Assembly (NCBI RefSeq): GCF_000399685.1
Contig: NZ_KB976987.1
Location: forward strand, 434,001 to 498,000
Source of the DNA: Acinetobacter pittii ANC 4050
GTDB taxonomy: Bacteria > Pseudomonadota > Gammaproteobacteria > Pseudomonadales > Moraxellaceae
Direction of reading: 5' to 3'
Length of the DNA stretch: 64,000 nt
The notes beneath the pieces were generated by a model. The model was given only the letters and a program-made list of their open reading frames with translations. It ran no database searches and was not told the origin of the DNA. Below, in pieces: positions 17,636 to 25,313 of this stretch (position 1 is its first letter; every line of letters begins with the position of its first letter). Position numbers and translations under genes: made by a program.

Positions 17636-17959
17636 CTATTTGGCTATTACACCGATATGGATGGTCTTGAGTTTAGGTAGTATTCTAGTCATCACTAAAT
17701 ATACAATAACTGTAGTGGCAAGCATCCATATCACTTCTAGGCTTTGGCTAATGACAAACATTGCCCAATAAAAAAAGCCAAATAAAGCAAGGCACAGTCC
17801 ACTACCTTTGAAATACCAAGTAATAAATATCCCAAAAAGCGTGGAAGAGAGAAGGAGATTAATCGTCTCGTTCATTCCTATATAGTTAAAAAGAATAATC
17901 AGTAAGCATAAAGCTAACATTGATAGTAAATATACAAATATATTTTTTGCAATAAACAT
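17636..17959 (-). CDS. Hypothetical small integral membrane protein
   Basis: A 107-residue protein with three to four hydrophobic helices (about 6-26, 33-50, 55-72, 76-95) and a basic C-terminal end (ILPKLKTIH). I do not recognise the family. Its stop abuts the stop of the BLUF gene on the other strand, so the two 3' ends share sequence without room for a separate terminator. A perfect hairpin stands 32-59 bases upstream of its start. Confidence 0.65.
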   Translation of the reverse strand: MFIAKNIFVYLLSMLALCLLIILFNYIGMNETINLLLSSTLFGIFITWYFKGSGLCLALFGFFYWAMFVISQSLEVIWMLATTVIVYLVMTRILPKLKTIHIGVIAK

Positions 17960-18567
17960 TTTCTATACCCTATCTGATGATTAAAAAATTATCTTTCCTC
18001 TGTTTCCAGAGGAAAGATAGTACATATTAATTTTTTGAGATTCTTTTTCTATTATTAAGAGTTTTTCTATTAATAAAGATGACTTTATCATTTTCTCCAG
18101 ATCTCTTTATTAATATTAAGCTTTCTATTTAATAGGAAAGAGTGCTTATATGTACTGAAATTAATTATAAGAAAAACAATGAGTTGTGTTGTAGGTTTTG
18201 GCTTACATAGTTGTAAGAGAATGCCTACATTTGTTTAAAAAATAATCAAAAATTACAAAGCTGATTTTATATTAAATATATATTTTTCAGTTGTTTATGT
18301 TGATTTAAGGAGTAAGCCAAACTTTACATAAATAACAAAAAGTAACATCGATCTTTTAAGTTCTTTATAATAAAAAAATATTGTTATTAAAAAAACAATT
18401 ATGAGGAGTATATATTTTATGATGAATACTTGAATTTATAATTATGAAGTTTGTTTATTTGAATAATTACATTAATAATCGTAAATAATGAAAATATAGT
18501 GAGATTTCTTATTTTATCGGCTTCACTAAAGAGCAACTATAAGATGAGTTAATTTAAACTATTAATC
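17960..18567. other. AT-rich intergenic region between the membrane protein and araC-type genes
   Basis: About 600 bases, very AT-rich, no credible ORF on either strand. The only clear structure is the 12-bp perfect hairpin at 17991-18018, annotated separately. Confidence 0.5.
17991..18018 (-). terminator. Hairpin upstream of the small membrane protein (terminator or attenuator)
   Basis: Perfect 12-bp stem 17991-18002 with 18007-18018 around a four-base loop. On the minus strand it is followed by AATTTTTT, so it could end transcripts coming from the araC-type gene or act as an attenuator in the leader of the 107-residue membrane protein. Confidence 0.55.
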
Positions 18568-19395
18568 TTAAAGATTTGTGCAGATTTTTCTATAGGCGGC
18601 GGGAGTTAAACCATAGCAACGCTTAAACCAGCGGCTCAAATGGCTTTGATCGGCAAAACATAAATCTGAAGCAACTTGTGCAGGTGAGATGCTTCTGGAA
18701 AGTAGCTCTCTTGCTCGTGTAAGTCTGAGTTGAATCAGATATTGGTGAGGAGCCAAGTGAAAGGCAGCTTTAAAAATACGGTGAATATGATATCGGTCTA
18801 GGCCGATCATATTTGAAATCTCTTCTAATCCAATATCATCAAATAAATGGTCATGCAGAATATCTCGGATTTGGTGGGCGACCCGAGGACCATGCATAGA
18901 CGATGTTTGTTGAGCTCTTTTTAACCATTTCCCTTGGGCAATATATTGAATTAGCAAGTCCAGACTATTGTCTTTCACAATATTCATTTCTTTATAATGC
19001 AAATGCTGAAATGCTTGTGACGTAATAATTGCAAGTTGCTCATCGGATTTTAATGGTGCATCAATGACTAACTCGTAATGATCAGGACTGTTATGAAATA
19101 AGCCCTGAATACGTTGTTTCAACCATTCTGGGTGCAGATAAAGCATTTGATAGGTAAACCCATCAGAGGCAGGGGCATTTCCATCATGAATTTCTTCTGG
19201 TTCAAGCATAAAGACTTGTCCAGCATGACTATTAATTTGTTTTTTACGACAATGAAATTGCTGAACACCAGATTCGGTTACGCCAATTAAATAACTTGAA
19301 TGCCAATGAGGGTCATAGGCATGACCCGTAAAATGGGCACGGATTGTTTCGATACCAGTATTGGTATCTTTTGAAATATCCACCCAGTTACCCAT
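18568..19395 (-). CDS. AraC family transcriptional regulator
   Basis: A 275-residue regulator with an N-terminal cupin-like sensing half (FTGHAYDPHWHSSYLIGVTESG) and a C-terminal pair of helix-turn-helix motifs at about 170-275 (IGLEEISNMIGLDRYHIHRIF; PAQVASDLCFADQSHLSRWF). The cupin histidines and length fit the AraC class that controls small-molecule exporters or catabolic genes. No adjacent LysE- or RhtB-type exporter is present, so the target is unknown. It lies downstream of, and on the same strand as, the PhaC-like gene, with about 150 bases between. Confidence 0.9.
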   Translation of the reverse strand: MGNWVDISKDTNTGIETIRAHFTGHAYDPHWHSSYLIGVTESGVQQFHCRKKQINSHAGQVFMLEPEEIHDGNAPASDGFTYQMLYLHPEWLKQRIQGLFHNSPDHYELVIDAPLKSDEQLAIITSQAFQHLHYKEMNIVKDNSLDLLIQYIAQGKWLKRAQQTSSMHGPRVAHQIRDILHDHLFDDIGLEEISNMIGLDRYHIHRIFKAAFHLAPHQYLIQLRLTRARELLSRSISPAQVASDLCFADQSHLSRWFKRCYGLTPAAYRKICTNL

Positions 19396-19549
19396 AATCT
19401 TTGACCCATAAATTTTTAACTTTTTCCTCTAGAACGTTACAAAAGAGATCAACGCAGTTCTAGAAGATTTGTGCAAAACTTTAAAAATTTAGTGAGAATT
19501 AAAGCCAATCTAAGTTGATTAGACTGGTTTTCGCTAATATTTTAATGGA

Positions 19550-20701
19550 TTAATCTGAACGCTCAACTAACCATTGACTCATTTCTGGCCAGACTGTAGT
19601 CGGTGCTTGGCTACCCGAAACAACACCCATATGGCCACCCGGTAAGACTTTAAAGGTTTTGTCTTCGCTACTAATCAAATCCATAAGCGGCTTAACAGCC
19701 TCAGCGGTCACGATAATATCTGTGCTGCCACCTACTGCGAGTACTGAACATTCAATATCTTTTAGATAGGCTGTAAGCTCACCAAACTTAACGACGCCTT
19801 TAGACAGTTCATTATCAATCCAGAAGCGGAGAATAATATCGCGCATGACTCCACCTGGGTAAGCCAGCATATTATCGATAAATGAACTTGAAGTTGCATG
19901 GTCGACAATAAACTCTCGGTTATCAAGATTTTTAAAAAGTTCCCAATATGTTTTCAGATTTCCAATCGGGTCCGTTAATTTAAAACCAAGGGTATTTTGC
20001 CAGCCGTGGATATGAAATGCTTCACTTGGTACATGATGGCGAATACGAAACGGCGTATGCTTACGAACCCATTCGGCAGGTTTGGTAAGACTACCGTAGA
20101 GTTTCCCCATATAACCCGCTTTATGTGTGTCGATAGGGGAAGCAAGAATAATGAGGTTTTTAATATCTTTATCTTTGAACAATGCGGTATAGCAGAGTGA
20201 AAGTGCACCGCCTAAACTCCAACCATGTAAAGAAAGCTGTTGTTGACCGCTGTGCAAGCGAACTTGCTTTAACATCTCTGGTATGAAAACTTTAATATAA
20301 GTGCCGAAATTGTATTTTGCTTGGTGCCGAGTTGGGACACCCCAGTCGATTAAATAGACATCAAAACCTTGCGCTAAAAAATAGCGTACAAAACTACGCG
20401 TAGGAAACAAATCATAAATGAGCATGTTCACTGCTAGCGGTGGAACGATTACTAACGGTACGCGGTGTTTAGGTGTAGATGTGTCAGTCTCATTTCTATA
20501 ATGGCGTAAGCTAATAATTTCATGCTTATAAATCACATCAAAAGGTGTTTTTCCTGACAAGGCAATTTGAGGGCCTCTGAAAAAGAGATCTGATGCATTG
20601 ATCAGCATGTGAGGTATTTTTTGACCAGCACGTGTCTGCAGAGATTTTTTAATAGATTGTAGCTGTGGAACGTTCTGACGAACTTTAAGCAATAAACTCA
20701 T
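19550..20701 (-). CDS. PhaC-like alpha/beta hydrolase with Ser nucleophile
   Basis: A 383-residue protein with the overall sequence pattern of poly(R)-hydroxyalkanoate synthases (LVIVPPLAVNMLIYDLFP, DVYLIDWG, ILASPIDTHKAGYMG). The nucleophile elbow is GWSLGG (160-165, Ser162), whereas true PHA synthases use cysteine here. Asp327 and His356 (GGHMG) complete a plausible triad. No PhaE, PhaR, phasin, PhaA or PhaB gene is nearby. It may be an esterase/acyltransferase rather than a polymer synthase. No signal peptide. Confidence 0.8.
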   Translation of the reverse strand: MSLLLKVRQNVPQLQSIKKSLQTRAGQKIPHMLINASDLFFRGPQIALSGKTPFDVIYKHEIISLRHYRNETDTSTPKHRVPLVIVPPLAVNMLIYDLFPTRSFVRYFLAQGFDVYLIDWGVPTRHQAKYNFGTYIKVFIPEMLKQVRLHSGQQQLSLHGWSLGGALSLCYTALFKDKDIKNLIILASPIDTHKAGYMGKLYGSLTKPAEWVRKHTPFRIRHHVPSEAFHIHGWQNTLGFKLTDPIGNLKTYWELFKNLDNREFIVDHATSSSFIDNMLAYPGGVMRDIILRFWIDNELSKGVVKFGELTAYLKDIECSVLAVGGSTDIIVTAEAVKPLMDLISSEDKTFKVLPGGHMGVVSGSQAPTTVWPEMSQWLVERSD

Positions 20702-21060
20702 TGAATATAAAACCTGTAAAGATGTTGCCCAGAGCAGTGACGAGCTGGTCTTTTACGGATATTAAATGGAATAAAAGATGAGTTCAGTGACCCAAAAGAC
20801 AGGATTTTCTGTTTAAGATATCAAGAGAATATTATTTTTAATCAAGGGTTGTTTTACACAAGTTATTGAAAATAAATAATTAAATTGTTTTAAGATCAAA
20901 AAATAATTTAAAATATTAAAAATTTAAGCTATTTTTAAGAATAATAAAAAAATATTGGTAGCGTAGTTTTGTAAAGTTTATTTGTGTTTTTTTTACATAT
21001 TAAAAATAAAAATATAATTATTTTACAATCCGTTAGGAATGTTATTAGAAAGTAGTATAT
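20702..21060. other. Intergenic region between the PhaC-like gene and gltS
   Basis: About 360 bases between divergent genes. The half nearest gltS is extremely AT-rich with many A and T tracts. It must carry both promoters, but I could not settle on convincing -35/-10 pairs. No ORF. Confidence 0.4.
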
Positions 21061-22296
21061 ATGGAATTTGTTTTTAATGGTTTTTATACACTAATTTCGG
21101 CGGTTATCGTCTTGTTGTTGGGCCGCTTTCTTGTTAATCGGATTGATTTTTTAAAACGCTACAATATTCCCGAACCTGTAGCCGGTGGTTTGGTGGCTGC
21201 TGTAGTTTCTTTACTCATCCACACTTTGTGGGGGTACAGCATTGTTTTTAGTAGTGAACTACAAACAAGCTTTATGCTCGTGTTCTTCGCTTCAATTGGT
21301 TTAAGTGCCAATTTTATGAAGCTGAAAGAAGGTGGTATGGCTTTAGTCATCTTCTTGGTTTGTGTAGCGTCATTTATTGTTGTGCAAAATGCTGTAGGTA
21401 TGAGTCTTGCGACTTTACTCGGTCTTGATCCACTCATTGGTTTAATTGCAGGTTCAATTACCTTAACAGGTGGTCATGGTACAGCTGGTGCATGGGGTGA
21501 AATTTTAGAAACCCAACATGGTATTCAAGGTGCTTTAGCATTAGGGATGGCGAGTGCTACTTTTGGTTTGATTATTGGTGGTGTGATCGGTGGTCCTTTA
21601 GCAAAATTGCTTATCAACCGTTATGGCCTTGCTCAAGCAAAAACCAATGCTGAAATCCAAAATCGTGATACGCATCTTGAACAAAACTCAGATGATCTTG
21701 CACCGTTTGAAAACCCGCATCAAGTTCGTTTAATTACAGCAGACAATGCGATTACTACGCTGGGTATGTTTGCAGCCTGTTTAGCATTTGCTGAATTTAT
21801 GACGGGCTTTAGTAAGGGAACGTGGTTTGAGTTACCAACTTTCGTTTGGGCACTCGGTGGCGGCGTTATCTTAAGAAATATTTTAGAGAGCGTGCTGAAA
21901 ATTGATATTTTCGACCGTGCGATTGATGTATTTGGTAATGCGTCGTTGTCACTCTATCTAGCAATGGCATTGCTTTCATTAAAGCTTTGGCAACTTGCCG
22001 ACTTAGCTGGCCCATTAGTTGTAATTTTGGGTGCTCAAACGATTACGATGGCGCTATATGCAGCATTTGTGACATTCCGTGTTATGGGCAAAAACTATGA
22101 TGCAGCAGTGTTATCAGCAGGTCATTGTGGTTTCGGTATGGGGGCGACACCAACCGCCGTTGCAAATATGCAAGCCATTACCAACATGTATGGTCCATCG
22201 CATAAGGCCTTTTTGATTGTTCCACTTTGTGGGGCATTCTTTGTCGATTTAATTAATGCAACAGTTATTCAGCTCATGTTGAAATTTATTGCTTAA
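21061..22296 (+). CDS. gltS: Sodium/glutamate symporter
   Basis: Inner-membrane Na+-dependent glutamate carrier of the ESS family. The 411-residue protein has ten or more hydrophobic helices, the family motif PEPVAGGLVAA near residue 40, and glycine-rich re-entrant segments LTGGHGTAGAWGE (about 138-150) and SAGHCGFGMGATPTAVANM (about 352-370). This is the duplicated half-structure typical of GltS. A strong terminator follows. Confidence 0.93.
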   Translation: MEFVFNGFYTLISAVIVLLLGRFLVNRIDFLKRYNIPEPVAGGLVAAVVSLLIHTLWGYSIVFSSELQTSFMLVFFASIGLSANFMKLKEGGMALVIFLVCVASFIVVQNAVGMSLATLLGLDPLIGLIAGSITLTGGHGTAGAWGEILETQHGIQGALALGMASATFGLIIGGVIGGPLAKLLINRYGLAQAKTNAEIQNRDTHLEQNSDDLAPFENPHQVRLITADNAITTLGMFAACLAFAEFMTGFSKGTWFELPTFVWALGGGVILRNILESVLKIDIFDRAIDVFGNASLSLYLAMALLSLKLWQLADLAGPLVVILGAQTITMALYAAFVTFRVMGKNYDAAVLSAGHCGFGMGATPTAVANMQAITNMYGPSHKAFLIVPLCGAFFVDLINATVIQLMLKFIA

Positions 22297-22300
22297 TTAA

Positions 22301-22325
22301 AAAAAGCCCGTAAGGGCTTTTTTTA
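22301..22325 (+). terminator. Intrinsic terminator after gltS
   Basis: AAAAAGCCC / GGGCTTTTT stem (22301-22309 with 22314-22322), GTAA loop, further T. Confidence 0.85.
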
Positions 22326-22489
22326 TGAGTGCTTATTTATGAATATTTGATTTGTATCTCTAGGCTCAATTTTTATTTTCGGAGGATTTAAGCCATTTTA
22401 TTTTTAGGATACTTTTTCTCAAAACTAATAATCGCCCTTACACCAAGTTTCACTTAGAATAATTTGCAGATAAATAAAATGAGAAATGT

Positions 22490-24325
22490 ATGAGCTCAGA
22501 AGCGCATTCAATTAGCTTGGTTGCCCCAGTGGTTTTATTGGCAGCGGCTGTCATTGCAGTTCCTATTTTTAAACGTATTGGTTTGGGTTCAGTATTAGGT
22601 TACTTAATTGCAGGGCTGATTATTGGCCCATTCGGTTTTGCTTTTTTTCAAGATTCTGCCGCAATTTTGCATATTGCCGAGTTGGGCATTGTGATGTACC
22701 TATTTGTGATTGGTTTGGAAATGCAACCATCACATTTGTGGAGTCTTAGACGCGAAATTTTTGGTCTAGGTACACTACAGATCATTATTTGTGCACTGGC
22801 TTTGACTGGCGTAGGGCTATTATTTGGTTTTACGTGGCAAGTGGCGTTTATTGGTGCGGCAGGGTTCGTCTTAACGTCGACTGCGATTGTGATGCAATTA
22901 TTAGGTGACCGTGGTGATTTGACTCAGCCACGTGGGCAAAAGATTGTAGCTATCTTACTATTTGAAGATTTACTCATTGTGCCATTGCTGGCTATTGTCG
23001 CTTTTATGGCACCGAATCATGTGGTCGAAAGCACATCGGTACGTTTGGAAAATATAGGAATTGGTTTAATCGCAATTGCAGGTCTTATTGCGGCAGGGTA
23101 TTGGTTACTTAACCCATTATTTAGACTCTTAGCTGCTGCCAAAGCCCGAGAAGTCATGACTGCCGCCGCATTATTGGTGGTGTTGGGCGCCGCGTTACTC
23201 ATGCAAGTCAGCGGTTTGTCCATGGCGATGGGTGCTTTTTTAGCGGGTGTACTTTTATCTGAATCAACATTTAGACATCAAATTGAAGCGGATATTGAAC
23301 CATTCCGAGGAATCTTGTTAGGCCTGTTTTTCCTTGGCGTGGGTATGTCGTTGGATTTATCAGTTGTCGCTCAAAACTGGCAGCTTATTGTGAGTGGCGT
23401 AATTGCTCTAATGTTTGTCAAAGCGCTCATGATTTATATAGTGGCCCGTATAACTAAAAGTCCTCACACAGAAGCCTTGGATCGCGCTTTGCTCATGGCT
23501 CAAGGAGGTGAGTTTGCCTTTGTACTTTTCTCTGCCGCACTCAGTGCACAAGTCATCGATAGTACGGTTAAATCTAATCTCACCGCTATTGTTGTACTTT
23601 CAATGGTGTTGACGCCAATTGTAGGTATTATTTTTAAACGTTTTACTCAGACGAAAGCCAATGTTTCACTAGAAAACGTGAATGTTGCTGACGGGTTAAG
23701 CGGTAGTGTTTTAATGATTGGATTTGGACGCTTTGGGCAAGTAACCAGTCAACTCTTGTTAGCAAGAGGCGTAGATGTCACCATTATTGATAATAATACT
23801 GACATGATTCAAAACGCTGAAAAATTTGGTTTTAAAATTTATTATGGCGATGGCTGTCGCTTAGATATTCTGCATGCTTCTGGCGCTGCAACAGCGCAAG
23901 CGATTGTGGTGTGTGTAGACAGTAAGGAAACGACCAATCGAATTGTTGAACTCGTTAGCCATGAGTTTCCTTTAGCGAAATTATTAGTCCGTTCATATGA
24001 CCGCGAGCATTCACTACATTTAGTCAAACAAAAAGTAGACTTTATGATTCGTGAAACGTTTGAGTCTGCAATTAAGTTTGGCGAAGTGATTTTACAAGAA
24101 CTTGGCGTAGATGAAGACGAAGTCGTAAGAATTAGCGACGAAATTCGAGATCTTGATAATGAGCGATTTGAAACTGAAATTGCGGCAGACGACGTATATG
24201 CCGGAGTTGGTTTGCAATATACACATGCTCATCATCCACGACCAACTGCGCCGTTAATTCGACCGAAACAAGAAGGGCGGATTTTAAACAAAGAAGACGC
24301 CTCAGATAATGAGATTCTTAATTAG
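22490..24325 (+). CDS. CPA2 cation:proton antiporter, KefB/KefC type
   Basis: Potassium/proton antiporter of the monovalent cation:proton antiporter-2 family, 611 residues. The first ~385 residues form 12 or so membrane helices. A cytoplasmic RCK/TrkA-N domain with the nucleotide-binding motif MIGFGRFGQ follows at about 406-415, with the acidic DNN motif at the next strand end and a charged C-terminal tail. No KefF/KefG-type quinone reductase gene lies next to it, so glutathione-adduct gating as in E. coli KefC is not assured. Confidence 0.85.
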   Translation: MSSEAHSISLVAPVVLLAAAVIAVPIFKRIGLGSVLGYLIAGLIIGPFGFAFFQDSAAILHIAELGIVMYLFVIGLEMQPSHLWSLRREIFGLGTLQIIICALALTGVGLLFGFTWQVAFIGAAGFVLTSTAIVMQLLGDRGDLTQPRGQKIVAILLFEDLLIVPLLAIVAFMAPNHVVESTSVRLENIGIGLIAIAGLIAAGYWLLNPLFRLLAAAKAREVMTAAALLVVLGAALLMQVSGLSMAMGAFLAGVLLSESTFRHQIEADIEPFRGILLGLFFLGVGMSLDLSVVAQNWQLIVSGVIALMFVKALMIYIVARITKSPHTEALDRALLMAQGGEFAFVLFSAALSAQVIDSTVKSNLTAIVVLSMVLTPIVGIIFKRFTQTKANVSLENVNVADGLSGSVLMIGFGRFGQVTSQLLLARGVDVTIIDNNTDMIQNAEKFGFKIYYGDGCRLDILHASGAATAQAIVVCVDSKETTNRIVELVSHEFPLAKLLVRSYDREHSLHLVKQKVDFMIRETFESAIKFGEVILQELGVDEDEVVRISDEIRDLDNERFETEIAADDVYAGVGLQYTHAHHPRPTAPLIRPKQEGRILNKEDASDNEILN

Positions 24326-24390
24326 CATAAAAATATCTATAAAAGTTCTGTTTAGAAGCACTTCTACAAAATCACTATAAGTGATCTAAG

Positions 24391-24418
24391 AGGGAGTGCC
24401 TTTAAAATATGCATCCCT
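24391..24418 (+). terminator. Possible terminator after the antiporter gene
   Basis: Stem GGGA(g)TGC / GCATCCC with one bulged G and an AT-rich loop, then TTT only. About 65 bases past the stop codon. Confidence 0.4.
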
Positions 24419-24491
24419 TTAAAGCGGGAGCGACTTCTGCAAAAATTACATTTTATGTATCAAGTTTATTTTTGGGAAAATTACGGTATTT

Positions 24492-24518
24492 TTTAATTGA
24501 ATTGTCATAAAGAAAGGA
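24492..24518 (+). promoter_or_regulatory. Possible promoter of the candidate sRNA
   Basis: A TTAATT-like -35 near 24494, about 18 bases of spacer, then GATAAT near 24518-24523 (coordinates approximate). Elements are imperfect; offered because a three-hairpin, terminator-ended segment begins just downstream. Confidence 0.3.
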
Positions 24519-24529
24519 TAATTTAAACT

Positions 24530-24640
24530 CATAACAAAAATTGATGAAGATTGTTGCGAACAATAAAATCAAAAGCAATTTTCACAGACGTGGTCGTGAG
24601 GTAATTAGGGCTAATTCGAAAGAGTTGGCTTTTTTGTTTT
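24530..24640 (+). ncRNA. Candidate small RNA with own terminator
   Basis: Three consecutive stem-loops and no ORF. Hairpin 1 is 24541-24572: TTGAT/ATCAA outer stem, ATTGTT/AACAAT inner stem, GCG loop. Hairpin 2 is 24583-24598: CAC(a)GAC / GTCGTG. The third is a canonical terminator, GCTAATTC-GAAA-GAGTTGGC (24610-24629) followed by TTTTTTGTTTT. The GAAA tetraloop and U-tail are typical of Hfq-type sRNAs. It is separated from the antiporter stop by 200 bases. The 5' end is approximate. I know no named Acinetobacter sRNA with this sequence. Confidence 0.5.
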
Positions 24641-24778
24641 AATCAATTTTTATCTGCAAAAAATTATATGGGTTGAAATGTTTAGCTTCTTTAAAGTTGA
24701 ACTTGGTTATTATTAAGATGCAACATCTAATTGAATGAAAAACAATAATTATTTAACTATTTTCTATTCAACCTTACA

Positions 24779-24807
24779 TTGACACTCTAAACCTTGCCGA
24801 TTATCCT
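24779..24807 (+). promoter_or_regulatory. Predicted promoter of the structured leader
   Basis: TTGACA (24779-24784), exactly 17 bases, TATCCT (24802-24807). The predicted start, near 24814, falls at the first hairpin of the structured segment. Confidence 0.5.
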
Positions 24808-24813
24808 TTGCCT

Positions 24814-24977
24814 GCTGACCTACATTGTCAGCCGGCTTTGACAGGCTGATTTAGACCGCATCAGAATTATTCCTTCTGAGGAATAGTTTTGTGTGTAAGC
24901 TTCTCGTCTCCTCCCGTTGCGGTAGGACGGGAGAGGGACACCCTCGGGTGTGCTGGCGTCTAACCAGTCTGTCAACC
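24814..24977 (+). ncRNA. Candidate structured RNA (multi-branch element)
   Basis: A hairpin (GCTGAC / GTCAGC, 24814-24832) is followed by a long-range stem of about 19 pairs joining 24838-24859 to 24956-24975: 11 contiguous pairs, one A.C mismatch, then further pairs with two bulges. It encloses three hairpins: 24865-24888 (AATTATTCC / GGAATAGTT), 24911-24933 (CTCCCGT / ACGGGAG) and 24938-24951 (ACACC / GGTGT, CTCG loop). Alternative stems also exist (TCAGCC / GGCTGA, 24829-24849; TCAGAA / TTCTGA, 24861-24879), as in switching leaders. Strand is inferred from G.U pairs and the promoter; not a known class to me. Confidence 0.5.
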
Positions 24978-25036
24978 TTCTCTCGTTCTGCCACCATAAT
25001 TATTTGACAGTAATTCGGTAGAACTTCTTTAGACAT
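24851..25036 (-). CDS. Possible 61-residue protein, divergent mini-ORF
   Basis: Minus-strand ORF starting MSKEVLPNYC and rich in Arg, Lys and Glu (AEREKVDRLVRRQH). It has an AGAGGA sequence six bases before its ATG, formed by the same palindrome that serves the plus-strand mini-ORF. Its body coincides with the self-complementary RNA segment, so it could be a by-product of RNA structure rather than a gene. No family recognised. Confidence 0.3.
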   Translation of the reverse strand: MSKEVLPNYCQIIMVAEREKVDRLVRRQHTRGCPSPVLPQREETRSLHTKLFLRRNNSDAV

Positions 25037-25051
25037 GAGGAGTCCTCTATG
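25034..25051. promoter_or_regulatory. Palindromic two-way ribosome-binding site
   Basis: The 18 bases CATGAGGAGTCCTCTATG hold GAGGAG six bases before ATG 25049 on the plus strand and AGAGGA six bases before ATG 25036 on the minus strand. The core GAGGA-G-TCCTC is an odd palindrome, so it reads as a Shine-Dalgarno sequence both ways. Confidence 0.5.
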
Positions 25052-25141
25052 CGTACTATTTCTTCTCTCTCGTTGGCAACCTTTGCCAAAATCTTTACAT
25101 CTATACCCAACTGGTCTTTAAAACGTTTTAACCGACTCTAG
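25049..25141 (+). CDS. Predicted 30-residue mini-protein or leader peptide
   Basis: ATG 25049 to TAG 25141, preceded by a strong GAGGAG with ideal six-base spacing. The peptide starts MRTISSLSLATFAKIFTS and ends SLKRFNRL: a hydrophobic/aromatic core with a basic C-terminus, as in leader peptides or small membrane-active peptides. The message has a perfect 7-bp hairpin just inside the ORF (TTGGCAA-CCT-TTGCCAA, 25073-25089) and a 14-base palindrome (25118-25131). It lies 170 bases upstream of a TetR gene on the same strand. No homologue known to me. Confidence 0.45.
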   Translation: MRTISSLSLATFAKIFTSIPNWSLKRFNRL

Positions 25142-25313
25142 GTTTCGACACCTTAAGAATCAGTACGACTAAAACATAGCAACAATAAACCAGAGATGGG
25201 CGAGCACACTATTATTGTGCGGCTTTTGCATGCCTGTATTTAGCACTCATTTTAAGAGTGACGGCATTTTTCTCTCTTTTATATACAACAAAAAATTATT
25301 TTAAGCGGTATAC

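Larger units (their letters stand above)
24326..25313. other. Gene-poor kilobase with dense RNA-like structure
   Basis: Nearly 1 kb between the antiporter and tetR genes, holding a weak hairpin terminator (24391-24418), a candidate sRNA (about 24530-24640), a multi-stem RNA-like segment (24814-24975), a palindromic ribosome-binding site with mini-ORFs leaving it in both directions, and further perfect palindromes at 25073-25089 and 25118-25131. The 24.78-25.03 kb part is less AT-rich than its surroundings. I recognise no known riboswitch consensus in it. Confidence 0.6.

Noticed and set aside
24908..24913. CTCCTC in the structured RNA as an anti-Shine-Dalgarno for the mini-ORF
   Set aside because: Complementarity to GAGGAG is only six bases with mismatches on both sides, easily due to chance.
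25004..25033. TTGACA at 25004 as promoter of the 30-residue ORF
   Set aside because: The best -10 is poor and would place the transcript start almost on the ribosome-binding site.
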